Below, in pieces: positions 1-5,725 of a stretch of DNA of 5,725 bases. Every line of letters starts with the position of its first letter. Position 1 is the first letter of the stretch. Origin of the DNA: UBA6168 sp964643005. Lineage in GTDB: Bacteria > Bacteroidota > Bacteroidia > Chitinophagales > Saprospiraceae. A model generated the notes under the pieces. It made no database searches and had not been told where the DNA came from. It worked only from the letters and a program-made list of their open reading frames with translations. The stretch covers positions 1-5,725 of the forward strand of contig CAZXQI010000173.1 of NCBI GenBank assembly GCA_964643005.1, in the 5' to 3' direction. The position numbers were made by a program, and so were the translations under genes.

Positions 1-79
1 CGGTTTGCCTCTAATGCTATTCATGCAATTTTTTAAAAATAAAACCACCTCATATACAATGCTTTATTCTTTGGTTTTT

Positions 80-87
80 TATATTTG
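80..87 (+). promoter_or_regulatory. Candidate Bacteroidota -7 promoter box
   Basis: The octamer TATATTTG fits the TAnnTTTG -7 consensus used by the primary sigma factor of Bacteroidota. It ends 32 bases before the ATG of the membrane-protein gene, a plausible leader length. No convincing TTTG-like -33 element is seen about 19-21 bases upstream. The region is very A/T rich, so a chance match is possible. Confidence 0.35.
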
Positions 88-119
88 CCAATTGTTTTTT
101 TACAAAAATTTCATAAAAC

Positions 120-902
120 ATGAGTGAAGATCAAAGGGAAAGAATCGAAAGAATCATTGAAAACGGCTACAACTTTAACCTCGGCAGCTACGTCAGTCAG
201 GGTTTTGATTTATTGAAAAAGAACTTAGGCGGGTTCATCCTTTTTACAGTTTTATTTTTCGCAATCTCTGTTATTGTAAGCATGGTACCGGTTATTGGCG
301 CCTTTATCGGTTCCCTTGTTGTTACTCCCGTATTAACGGTTGGTTTTTATCTTGTCGCGCGAAAAATTGACCTGGGAGAGACTACTGAGTTGGGAGATTT
401 CTTTAAGGGCTGGGATTATGTTAAAGAACTGGTATTGACGGCCTTAGTCATGGGCGCCATTATTGTCGCATCTCTCATTCCATTTTTTCTTGCTGCAGGT
501 ACTGGCTTCTTTTCATGGATTCTGGAAGCGCAACAAAATCCCGCTGACCTTAGGGACTTTCCCTATTTTCCCTTCTGGTCTCTTATCCTGATTCTTCCGG
601 CTGTCTTTCTGAGCATAGCTTATTCATGGTCATACTTATTCGTTGTATTTTATAAAATGTCCTTCTGGGACGCTATGGAGAGTAGTCGAAAACTGATTTC
701 CCAAAAATGGTTCACTTTCCTGATCTTTTTCATCGCGCTCGGCCTTATTGCCGCTGCGGGATTCATTCTTCTTTGCGTAGGTATCCTGGCTTCCATACCG
801 GCTATTTATTGCATGCAATACGCAGCGTTTAAAGACGTCACCCAGTTAGGCGCCGAAGATGAAGGCGGCAATGATTATATCGAGAAACATCTTGTTAATT
901 GA
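120..902 (+). CDS. Multi-pass integral membrane protein, DUF975/YciC-like
   Basis: This gene encodes a 260-aa inner-membrane protein of unknown function. A charged N-terminus (residues 1-20) precedes an amphipathic stretch, SYVSQGFDLLKKNLGGF (about 23-39). Hydrophobic segments follow at about 38-60, 61-81, 103-133, 152-178 and 199-232, and the tail is short and acidic. The segment WDAMESSRKLISQKWF (183-198) before the last membrane region resembles a motif I know from DUF975/YciC and glycerophosphodiester-phosphodiesterase membrane-domain proteins, where a helix ending in SRKL(I/V) leads into a glycine-rich hydrophobic pair. No catalytic or ligand-binding residues are apparent. The ATG at 120 is preceded by A/T-rich sequence with no Shine-Dalgarno site, which is normal for Bacteroidota. 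The gene appears to stand alone, with a terminator about 80 bases after its TGA stop. The membrane nature is secure; the family assignment is from memory. Confidence 0.85.
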   Translation: MSEDQRERIERIIENGYNFNLGSYVSQGFDLLKKNLGGFILFTVLFFAISVIVSMVPVIGAFIGSLVVTPVLTVGFYLVARKIDLGETTELGDFFKGWDYVKELVLTALVMGAIIVASLIPFFLAAGTGFFSWILEAQQNPADLRDFPYFPFWSLILILPAVFLSIAYSWSYLFVVFYKMSFWDAMESSRKLISQKWFTFLIFFIALGLIAAAGFILLCVGILASIPAIYCMQYAAFKDVTQLGAEDEGGNDYIEKHLVN

Positions 903-983
903 CCCATAATCTTATTTTTTGCATTATCTCTCATTAAGCCTCCGTGCACTCTATGGCTTTTTGAGTTTTCCTGATTCTCATAA

Positions 984-1020
984 AAAAGGCTGACCGGGAG
1001 TAAGCGGGTCAGCCTTCTTT
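984..1020. terminator. Bidirectional intrinsic terminator
   Basis: A perfect 10-bp stem pairs AAGGCTGACC (986-995) with GGTCAGCCTT (1007-1016) across an 11-base loop. On the plus strand the stem is followed by CTTTATTT. On the minus strand it is followed by a run of Ts complementary to the A-run at 982-987. It should therefore end transcripts from the left (membrane-protein gene) and from the right. Its T-tract is stronger for leftward transcription, which fits a spacer between converging genes. Confidence 0.85.
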
Positions 1021-1120
1021 ATTTCCTGTATTTGATCGTTTTAAAAAAAATCTTAAAGTATATCATTCCATAAGCTCCCTCATAATCAGGTGTTTGTAAC
1101 ACTGATACCTCCCTTTCCCC

Positions 1121-1138
1121 ATCCATACATTTATGGAT
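1121..1138. repeat. Short perfect palindrome (7-bp arms)
   Basis: ATCCATA (1121-1127) and TATGGAT (1132-1138) are exact inverted copies separated by CATT. A T8 run begins eight bases later. It could be a weak hairpin or a protein-binding site, but no adjacent gene start makes a role clear. Confidence 0.35.
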
Positions 1139-1221
1139 TCTCAAATTTTTTTTAGAAAAAAATCAATTTTGGAAACTTTCTCACACGGAAAGAATGTTAT
1201 CCTGCCTAAAGCTTATTAACC

Positions 1222-1229
1222 CGACACTC
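1222..1229 (+). repeat. Proposed left terminal inverted repeat of the IS
   Basis: CGACACTC is the exact inverted copy of the sequence at 2653-2660 and lies about 100 bases before the transposase start. The similarity does not clearly extend inward, whereas IS4-family terminal repeats are usually longer, so this may be an eroded remnant. Confidence 0.5.
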
Positions 1230-1320
1230 ATTAATCGATATTTTATTATGCTGCATACTGAATCTCATGATGCCTAAAATAACTTTTTACACGATTGGGA
1301 TTTTTTAATAACATGTTCAT

Positions 1321-2531
1321 ATGATCATGAATATTATTTTGCAGCGTTTCTCAGACTACTATACATTTTTGAAAAAGGCAGGAAGAAACGTAGGTTTGAG
1401 TATCAAAATTCAACAATAGGGTTCCTTCACACCTACGTAAATTTACGCAACTACATAAATCTTATGGCTTAGGAGCCGTAAAAAACTTATGGCTGTTAGT
1501 CTCTCTTATCCCAATCGCCCGTACGACAAACCTCTACAAGCTGAAAGATTACGTTGACGAGGCGCCGGGCAGGAAAGGAAACTCACCCTTAAGCGACTAC
1601 TCGCGACTTATTCGCTTCTTCAGAAACCGGGGCGATCGTGAAGATTTGCTCCATGGCCTGATGCGTCAGAACCTGCGATTTTTATGCAAGGTGGGTGTCA
1701 GGACGCTAATTATGAACGGTACGAGTTGGAAATTAGGAAGTACCGATATCCATTTCCTGGCGCCTGCGTATTGGTCGGCAAAGTGGCTGTTCCAATATAC
1801 CGGGGCAGTTAGAAAAAGCAGGAGTTTCTAATCAGGCCGGGCGCAAAGCCATGTTCAAAAAAGCCATGAAGTTGTTTGACCTCAGAGGTTTGACGCTGCT
1901 GACAGATAGGGAATACATTGGTAAAGACTGGTTTAAGTTCCTCAAAGACAATGAAATACGCTTTGTCATTCGAATGCGCAAAGGGGATTATGTCGAAGAC
2001 ACAAATCAGTGTAGAGGTAAGTCTTACGACAAGATGTATTGCAAATGCTGCCTGCACAAGAAGTTAGTAAGAAAGCAGGTTTTCATCGGTTCAGAAGCCT
2101 ACACGTTAATAATGATGCCTAATCCAAAAGAAAGCGCCGAAGAATCTGTACTGATTTTCCTGACAACCCTGCCTGTGGCAAAGCAGGCAGCCGAACTTTA
2201 TGTCCAACGCTGGAAGATTGAGTGCCTTTTTAAGCGCGTTAAGACGAATGGCTACAATCTTGAAGATCTTAATCTCAGGGACAAAGGAAAAAGCTTGTTG
2301 ATGCTGGCTATTGTGATTATGGCTTATGCGCTGGCTATTGTGGAGGGACGTAAGCGTAAGAAGGGAATTCCAAAGCAACATTACCCGGATGGCGCCGAAA
2401 CTTTAGCGGTTTCTATTTTTAGAGAGGGACTGGCAATCCTGACTCCTATATGTTTCAATTTCATCAAGTTTATCACTTCTGTACTTGGTATATTCAACAC
2501 TAAAAATCACTCAATTTTCAAAAATGTATAG
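1321..2531 (+). pseudogene. IS4-family transposase, broken by four -1 frameshifts
   Basis: When functional, this enzyme cuts and pastes its insertion sequence through an RNase-H-fold DDE catalytic core. Four one-base losses must be restored to read the whole protein: in AAAA at 1405-1408 (otherwise TAG at 1417), at about 1470 (TAG at 1470), at about 1762-1768, and in CGGGG at 1801-1805 (TAG at 1810). The joined frame runs without other stops from ATG 1321 (or 1327) to TAG 2531, about 402-404 residues, the usual IS4 size. An in-frame TAA at 1309 supports this start. The second catalytic Asp is in LTDREYIG (GAT 1905-1907). The IS4 signature Y-(2)-R-(3)-E-(6)-K is present as YVQRWKIECLFKRVK, with the catalytic Glu at 2220-2222. 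The first Asp, expected in a DGT motif, is replaced by Asn in MNGTSW (AAC 1715-1717). The last 730 bases are fully open and start with MFKKAMKL at 1851, but that ATG is internal and the piece lacks the first half of the active site. Confidence 0.9.
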
Positions 2532-2607
2532 TAGTGTGGCCGGCGAGTTTACTATTAAGTCAAAAGACTCATCTGGAAGCTTTTCATTACTTCTAAACAG
2601 CCTCCTT

Positions 2608-2626
2608 GAACAATTTTATTTTGTTC
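2608..2626. repeat. Small hairpin in the 3' non-coding part of the IS
   Basis: GAACAA (2608-2613) and TTGTTC (2621-2626) are inverted copies around TTTTATT. The hairpin lies 77 bases after the transposase stop, inside the proposed right end. The stem is A/T rich and has no T-tract, so it is at best a weak terminator. Confidence 0.25.
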
Positions 2627-2652
2627 CAACAAGTGAAGTCCTCCTATAGGGC

Positions 2653-2660
2653 GAGTGTCG
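2653..2660 (-). repeat. Proposed right terminal inverted repeat of the IS
   Basis: GAGTGTCG is the exact inverted copy of the left end at 1222-1229. It sits about 120 bases after the transposase stop and 68 bases before the end of the aminotransferase gene. No direct repeat of the flanking bases (AAAACACC on this side, ATTAACC on the left) is evident. Confidence 0.5.
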
Positions 2661-2728
2661 AAAACACCTAATCTCTTACTTAATAGCTAAATTTACCAGC
2701 GAATGATTTTTTGCTTTTCCTTTAGCGC

Positions 2729-3919
2729 CTATCTCGTTGCTTCCCGTATAGCCTCGTCAATTACACTACAGGCCAGGCGAATTTCTTCTTCTGAAATGGT
2801 CAATGGCGGGGCGATGCGCAGGCTGTGGTCGTTGAACAAAAACCAGTCGGTGACGACTCCCCTTTTCAAGCAGCCGAGGATTATTTTTCGCAAGAGAGAA
2901 AAATCTCCAATCTCCACCGCTATCAACAGGCCGGCGCTGCGCACTTCCCGGATGACGGGGTGTTGGAGTAATTTCCGAAACAGGGCTTCTTTCTCTTTGA
3001 CCTTTTCAACTAAATCGCTTTCTGTTAAATGCTTCAGGGTGGCAAAGCCGGCGGCGCAACAGACCGGATGTCCTCCAAATGTCGTGAGATGACCAAGGGG
3101 AGGATTGAAGCTCAGGGTCTGCATGATTTCTCTCGCGGAGACGAAAGCTCCCATCGGCATCCCGCCACCCATTGCCTTGGCCAGGAGCAAAATATCGGGG
3201 ACAATGCCGTATTGCTCAAAAGCCCAAAGTGTCCCCGTTCGGCCATAGCCGGCCTGTATCTCGTCCAATACCAGCAGGGCGCCTGTTTCGGTGCAGCGTT
3301 GCCGCAATTTTTTTAAGAACTGTTCTTTTGGAAGGCGCACGCCGGCTTCTGCTTGTACGGTTTCGATAATGACGCAGGCAGTTTTATTGGTGATTTTCTC
3401 TAAGTCTGCTTCGCTGTTGAAGTTGATGTGCCAGATGCCTGGGAGCAGCGGATGAACCGTTTGGGTAAAGGTCTTTGGAAACATGAGGCTGGCCGATCCC
3501 TGTGTGCTTCCGTGGTAGGCCTCGCGGCAGGCGACGATCTCTGCTCGTCCGGTATAGCGCTTTGCGAGTTTCATGGCGCCTTCCGTCGCTTCGCTGCCGG
3601 AATTGACGAAGTAAACGCTGTCGAGAGGAGGGGGCAGATTGTCTGCCAGCAATTTGGCCAATTGCACCTGTGGAGAGAGAACGTATTCTCCATAGACGAG
3701 CGTATGCAGGTACTTATCTGCCTGTGTTTTCACGGCTTCTGTCACTACCGGATGTCGGTGCCCGAGTACGCTGACGCTGATACCGGCGACAAGGTCGAGA
3801 TAAGCCTTTCCGGAAGTATCGTATAGGTAAGAACCTTCTGCCCGCTCGATTTCCAACATGAGCGGAATGTCGCTCGTCTGGGCTATATGCTGAAGGAATA
3901 GCTGACGCGATTGAGACAT
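2729..3919 (-). CDS. Class III PLP aminotransferase, acetylornithine/ornithine aminotransferase-like
   Basis: This cytosolic pyridoxal-phosphate enzyme of 396 aa has the normal length for the acetylornithine/ornithine/GABA aminotransferase group. The class III landmarks appear in order: the substrate-entry region LYDTSGKAYLDLVAGISV (32-49) with GHRHP (53-57); the phosphate-binding NSGSEA (106-111); YHG (135-137), whose Tyr stacks on the cofactor; VLDEIQAGYGRTG (217-229), where Asp219 contacts the pyridine nitrogen; the Schiff-base Lys248 in LLAKAMGGGMPMGAF; and TTFGGHP (279-285), which supplies the phosphate contact from the partner subunit. All key residues are present, so it should be active. 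Sequence alone does not fix the substrate: acetylornithine, ornithine, GABA or another omega-amino compound is possible. No arginine-biosynthesis gene lies nearby, so the symbol argD is not given. The ATG at 3919 has no Shine-Dalgarno site and is followed at once by a family-typical N-terminus. The spacer to the next gene upstream is 232 bases, suggesting a separate transcript. Confidence 0.93.
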   Translation of the reverse strand: MSQSRQLFLQHIAQTSDIPLMLEIERAEGSYLYDTSGKAYLDLVAGISVSVLGHRHPVVTEAVKTQADKYLHTLVYGEYVLSPQVQLAKLLADNLPPPLDSVYFVNSGSEATEGAMKLAKRYTGRAEIVACREAYHGSTQGSASLMFPKTFTQTVHPLLPGIWHINFNSEADLEKITNKTACVIIETVQAEAGVRLPKEQFLKKLRQRCTETGALLVLDEIQAGYGRTGTLWAFEQYGIVPDILLLAKAMGGGMPMGAFVSAREIMQTLSFNPPLGHLTTFGGHPVCCAAGFATLKHLTESDLVEKVKEKEALFRKLLQHPVIREVRSAGLLIAVEIGDFSLLRKIILGCLKRGVVTDWFLFNDHSLRIAPPLTISEEEIRLACSVIDEAIREATR

Positions 3920-4062
3920 AACTTTTTTTGCAAGATTACCCTGATTTTTTCTCGAACGGAAGAACTGAGCTATTTTTCCGAAGGGCAGAATAGCATATTG
4001 AGTAAGCAGAAATAAATATTTTAGGGCTTTTGACGGAACAGATTATGGGAAAATCGCTTCGT

Positions 4063-4080
4063 AAAAAGCAGAAGAGCTGC
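4063..4080 (-). terminator. Possible weak terminator after the secreted-protein gene
   Basis: Read on the minus strand, GCAG-CTCTT-CTGC is followed directly by TTTTT. It lies about 70 bases downstream of the stop of the 209-aa secreted protein. The stem is only four base pairs, so terminator function is uncertain. Confidence 0.25.
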
Positions 4081-4151
4081 GTACTTAGATACTCGGTGCA
4101 TCGCTTTTGAAAGATAGGATTTAACGGGAGATATACTTTATCTGCCTGGAT

Positions 4152-4781
4152 TTAAGGTCTGTTCGGTCGCTTATTCCTTTTACCCTGATTGTTTGGACGG
4201 TATGGACCTTGCTCTACTTCCTTGCCCTCGTGGCAATCCCAGGCCTGAGGAGCGTAGTTCTCCGTATATTGATAAATTGTTTGGGTCTCAATATCGAAGA
4301 TGCTGATTTCATTCCCTGGATTGGCGTTGGCAGAATTTGGAAAAACCATAAATGGGTCTCCCTCTTCGATTAGATAGAGTTCATCCGGACACTGGCCGTC
4401 TGCGGCTGAAAAGGTAAAAAGCAGAGTCTCTTCTCCCGCCTGGATGATAATTGGCGGATTGTCTTTTACAAAACCGAATGAGATATAATCTTTCTCTGGG
4501 TTTTCTTTTGGAGCTGGGATTAGCGCATTTTGAGACCAACTGCCGCTAAAGAAGTTCAGATTGCTGCTCATAAAGCCGGTTGGCGCTACCAATGTGACCT
4601 GCCCCGAACCTACAACCATGCGCTGCGAAGGATTGTGCCCTTCTTCGGGGGTGATAAATACACCCCATTCGTGTTGCTCTCCTAGCCATTGAAGTTTGAA
4701 CTTAACCTGTGAAAAGGAAGGCGTTGCGCTAAAAAAAGCAAATGCGAGTATGAAAGAACAGAGCCAGTGTATCCGATTCAT
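4152..4781 (-). CDS. Secreted protein of unknown function, Saprospiria-type
   Basis: This gene encodes a 209-aa exported protein with no assigned function. Residues 1-25 form a classical Sec signal peptide: MNR, a hydrophobic core LCSFILAFAFFSA, then PSFSQ with likely cleavage near residue 24/25. There is no lipobox. The mature part is rich in short beta-type segments: FKLQWLGEQHEWGVFITP (28-45), GSGQVTLVAPTGF (58-70), KDYISFGF (97-104) and EETLLFTFSA (117-126). Two Cys (131 and 183) could form a disulfide. A Pro/Asn/Arg/Lys-rich basic tail follows about residue 192. I recall this motif order in the N-terminal parts of extracellular proteins from Lewinella-like bacteria, where longer versions carry extra domains; that is memory, not a search result. 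This copy ends without a recognisable type IX secretion sorting domain. The ATG at 4781 is chosen because it begins the signal peptide. The gene stands alone, with long spacers on both sides. Confidence 0.8.
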   Translation of the reverse strand: MNRIHWLCSFILAFAFFSATPSFSQVKFKLQWLGEQHEWGVFITPEEGHNPSQRMVVGSGQVTLVAPTGFMSSNLNFFSGSWSQNALIPAPKENPEKDYISFGFVKDNPPIIIQAGEETLLFTFSAADGQCPDELYLIEEGDPFMVFPNSANANPGNEISIFDIETQTIYQYTENYAPQAWDCHEGKEVEQGPYRPNNQGKRNKRPNRP

Positions 4782-5120
4782 GCGACCTGATTTTTGTAAA
4801 GAAGAATAAGGTTTTTAAAATGGTGTATCGCTACCGCTCATTGAAATACTGACCGTAAACGCATACACCGACTATTCCTCTATTAGATTAATGTGTCGCA
4901 GACAATCGCAACATTGATGCCATTTGAAAGATAGACAAAGGACCTGTATTGCCTTGAGGATGCCTTCCGGAATGGAGTTGGAAGGCGTTAGAAGTTTGTT
5001 TTTTTCAAAAAAAAGGCAATAATTTCAAAAAACCGGATGGGCAAGAAGAGGAAAATTAGAAACCTCCCAATGCCAATACGTGAATTTTCCCAATGCAGAT
5101 CCTTTGCCGCACAATACAGA
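4782..5120. other. Non-coding spacer between gcvT and the secreted-protein gene
   Basis: No gene with family-like sequence is seen on either strand. The part nearest the secreted-protein gene should hold its promoter, but I find no clear TAnnTTTG box. It contains an inverted pair, GGTGTAT (4822-4828) and ATACACC (4863-4869), 34 bases apart, and a stronger hairpin at 4962-4986. Near 4999-5032 there are T7/A8 and TTTCAAAAAA tracts. The 3' end of the gcvT transcript must lie here. Confidence 0.55.
4962..4986. terminator. GC-rich hairpin downstream of gcvT
   Basis: GCCTTCC (4962-4968) pairs exactly with GGAAGGC (4980-4986) across an 11-base loop. It is the best stem in the spacer and lies 135 bases beyond the gcvT stop on the minus strand. 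On that strand no T-run follows the stem; a T-rich tract lies on the plus-strand side instead (4996-5005), ten bases away. It may help end or protect the gcvT transcript, but it does not have the form of a standard terminator. Confidence 0.35.
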
Positions 5121-5725
5121 TTATCCCTTATAGAAAGGTAGCTTAACAACCCTGGCCGCCAGCCGCTTACTTCCGACAACTATTTGGATATCAGTTCCTT
5201 CTTTGGCAAATGGCAGGGCGACGTAGCCCATGCCAATGGGCTTTTCGAGAGAGGGGGATTGCGTGCCGGAAGTCACTTTGCCAATCACGTTTCCCTCCAT
5301 GTCTTCAATGGGATATTCGTGACGGGGAACCCTGCGGTCGAGAACCTCAAAGCCGATGAGTTTCCGGCTAAGTCCTTCCGCCTTTTGTTTTTTGAAAATT
5401 TCGCTGGAGCTAAAATCTCCTTTATTCAGCTTGGTAATCCAGCCTAATCCGGCTTCTAAAGGCGAGGTGGCGGCGTCGATATCGTTGCCATAAAGCACGA
5501 ATCCCATCTCTAAGCGCAGGGTATCCCTAGCCCCTAATCCGACGGGTTTGATGCCAGAATCTTTTCCGGCTTCAAAGACTGCGTCCCATATTTTTTCAAT
5601 TTCTTCATTGCGGGCGTAAATCTCGAATCCGCCCGAACCGGTATAGCCCGTAGCGGATACCAGCACATTGTCAAAACCGGCAAACCGACCTTTTGCGAAT
5701 GTGTAATACTTCATATTTGCGAGGT
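5121..5725 (-). CDS. gcvT: Aminomethyltransferase, glycine cleavage T-protein (C-terminal part)
   Basis: GcvT takes the aminomethyl group from the lipoylated H-protein and, with tetrahydrofolate, releases ammonia and forms 5,10-methylene-tetrahydrofolate in the cytosolic glycine cleavage system. About 200 codons are visible, roughly the second half of a protein usually about 360 residues long. The reading frame is open through the window edge (Leu-Ala-Asn precede the Met at 5714), so that Met is internal and the true start is outside. Family motifs include YYTFAKG, the folate-pocket segment SATGYTGSGGFEIY, the hallmark GLGARDTLRLEMGFVLYG, the SPLEAGLGW segment, and the C-terminal barrel sequence RKLIGFEV, GKVTSGTQSPSLEKPIGMGYV. 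The stop is TAA at 5121-5123. The N-terminal domain with the catalytic Asp is not in the window and cannot be judged. Nothing in the visible part suggests damage. Confidence 0.97.
   Translation of the reverse strand, partial: LANMKYYTFAKGRFAGFDNVLVSATGYTGSGGFEIYARNEEIEKIWDAVFEAGKDSGIKPVGLGARDTLRLEMGFVLYGNDIDAATSPLEAGLGWITKLNKGDFSSSEIFKKQKAEGLSRKLIGFEVLDRRVPRHEYPIEDMEGNVIGKVTSGTQSPSLEKPIGMGYVALPFAKEGTDIQIVVGSKRLAARVVKLPFYKG

Larger units (their letters stand above)
903..1221. other. Non-coding spacer between membrane-protein gene and IS
   Basis: I see no credible gene here. The spacer holds the terminator described separately at 984-1020. Further right are several small A/T-rich symmetries: GTGTT-TGT-AACAC near 1091-1103, a 7-bp palindrome at 1121-1138, and a T8/A7 symmetric tract near 1146-1162. 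The last 60 bases run into the proposed left end of the insertion sequence. Confidence 0.6.
1222..2660 (+). mobile_element. Degenerate IS4-family insertion sequence, about 1.44 kb
   Basis: The element is defined by a decayed IS4-type DDE transposase reading frame (1321-2531) flanked by short inverted ends, CGACACTC at 1222-1229 and GAGTGTCG at 2653-2660. The resulting length of 1439 bp is typical of IS4-family elements with a transposase of about 400 residues. I cannot find a target-site duplication directly outside these ends, so the boundaries are provisional: the ends may have mutated, or the 8-bp match may be chance. The element lies between two converging genes and interrupts no recognisable coding sequence. 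Because its only gene is broken, the copy should not move by itself. Membership of IS4 is secure from the transposase; the exact ends are less so. Confidence 0.7.

Noticed and set aside
636..818. A 60-codon minus-strand frame inside the membrane-protein gene
   Set aside because: It is the complement of membrane-segment codons, highly charged and low in complexity, and typical of a shadow frame.
1405..1805. Programmed ribosomal frameshifting in the transposase
   Set aside because: Four separate shifts would be needed, and most sites are not slippery heptamers. IS4-family transposases are normally made from one frame.
1851..2531. An intact 226-aa transposase gene starting at ATG 1851
   Set aside because: The Met is internal to the family sequence (GRKAMFKKAMKLFDLRG reads through it), and the piece lacks the first half of the DDE domain. 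It is the 3' part of a frameshifted pseudogene.
1201..2680. CCTAA-containing similarity near both IS flanks as a target duplication
   Set aside because: GCCTAAAGCTTA on the left and ACCTAATCTCTTA on the right are not exact copies and are not placed symmetrically next to the proposed ends.
2703..3826. Several plus-strand open frames of 65-132 codons
   Set aside because: They lie antisense to the aminotransferase gene, have no family-like sequence, and overlap one another. The minus-strand frame carries all the catalytic motifs.
4988..5179. A 63-codon minus-strand frame overlapping the gcvT end
   Set aside because: Its first part is out of frame with the gcvT C-terminus, and its end reads A/T-rich homopolymer spacer. 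It has no recognisable domain and no start context.
5184..5447. An 87-codon plus-strand frame
   Set aside because: It is antisense to well-conserved gcvT motifs and has no protein-like features of its own.
1..5725. CRISPR array, tRNA, rRNA or defence-island content
   Set aside because: I saw no regularly spaced repeats, no tRNA-like cloverleaf, no rRNA-like sequence, and no nuclease, methylase or toxin genes.

Overview
The window looks like a chromosomal segment of a Bacteroidota bacterium, most likely of the Saprospiria (Lewinella / Phaeodactylibacter type). The reasons are: start codons with no Shine-Dalgarno sequence and A/T-rich leaders; a TAnnTTTG-type -7 box before the first gene; and a small secreted protein whose motifs (EWGVFITP, GSGQVTLVAPTGF, KDYISFGF) I recall from Saprospiria exported proteins. 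The lineage call is an inference from style and memory; no search was run.

Layout, left to right. A plus-strand gene (120-902) encodes a 260-aa multi-pass membrane protein of the DUF975/YciC-like kind. It is followed by a strong hairpin terminator (986-1016) flanked by T-rich tracts on both strands. An IS4-family insertion sequence comes next (about 1222-2660). Its transposase reading frame (1321-2531) is broken by four single-base losses and has Asn at the expected first catalytic Asp, so it is a decayed copy. A minus-strand class III PLP aminotransferase (2729-3919) follows, resembling acetylornithine/ornithine aminotransferases. Then come a minus-strand 209-aa secreted protein (4152-4781) and, at the right edge, the C-terminal half of the glycine cleavage T-protein gcvT on the minus strand (5121 to the window end).

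The three complete or partial genes to the right all point left, but gaps of 232 and 339 bases separate them, so they are probably independent transcription units rather than one operon. The membrane-protein gene and the aminotransferase gene converge, and the insertion sequence sits in the spacer between them. It interrupts no recognisable gene. If the element is removed, the bidirectional terminator lies about 270 bases from the aminotransferase stop and could have served both genes.

Nothing here amounts to a new multi-gene system. The most informative points are the reconstructable four-frameshift transposase, the IS position between converging genes, and the poorly characterised secreted protein.
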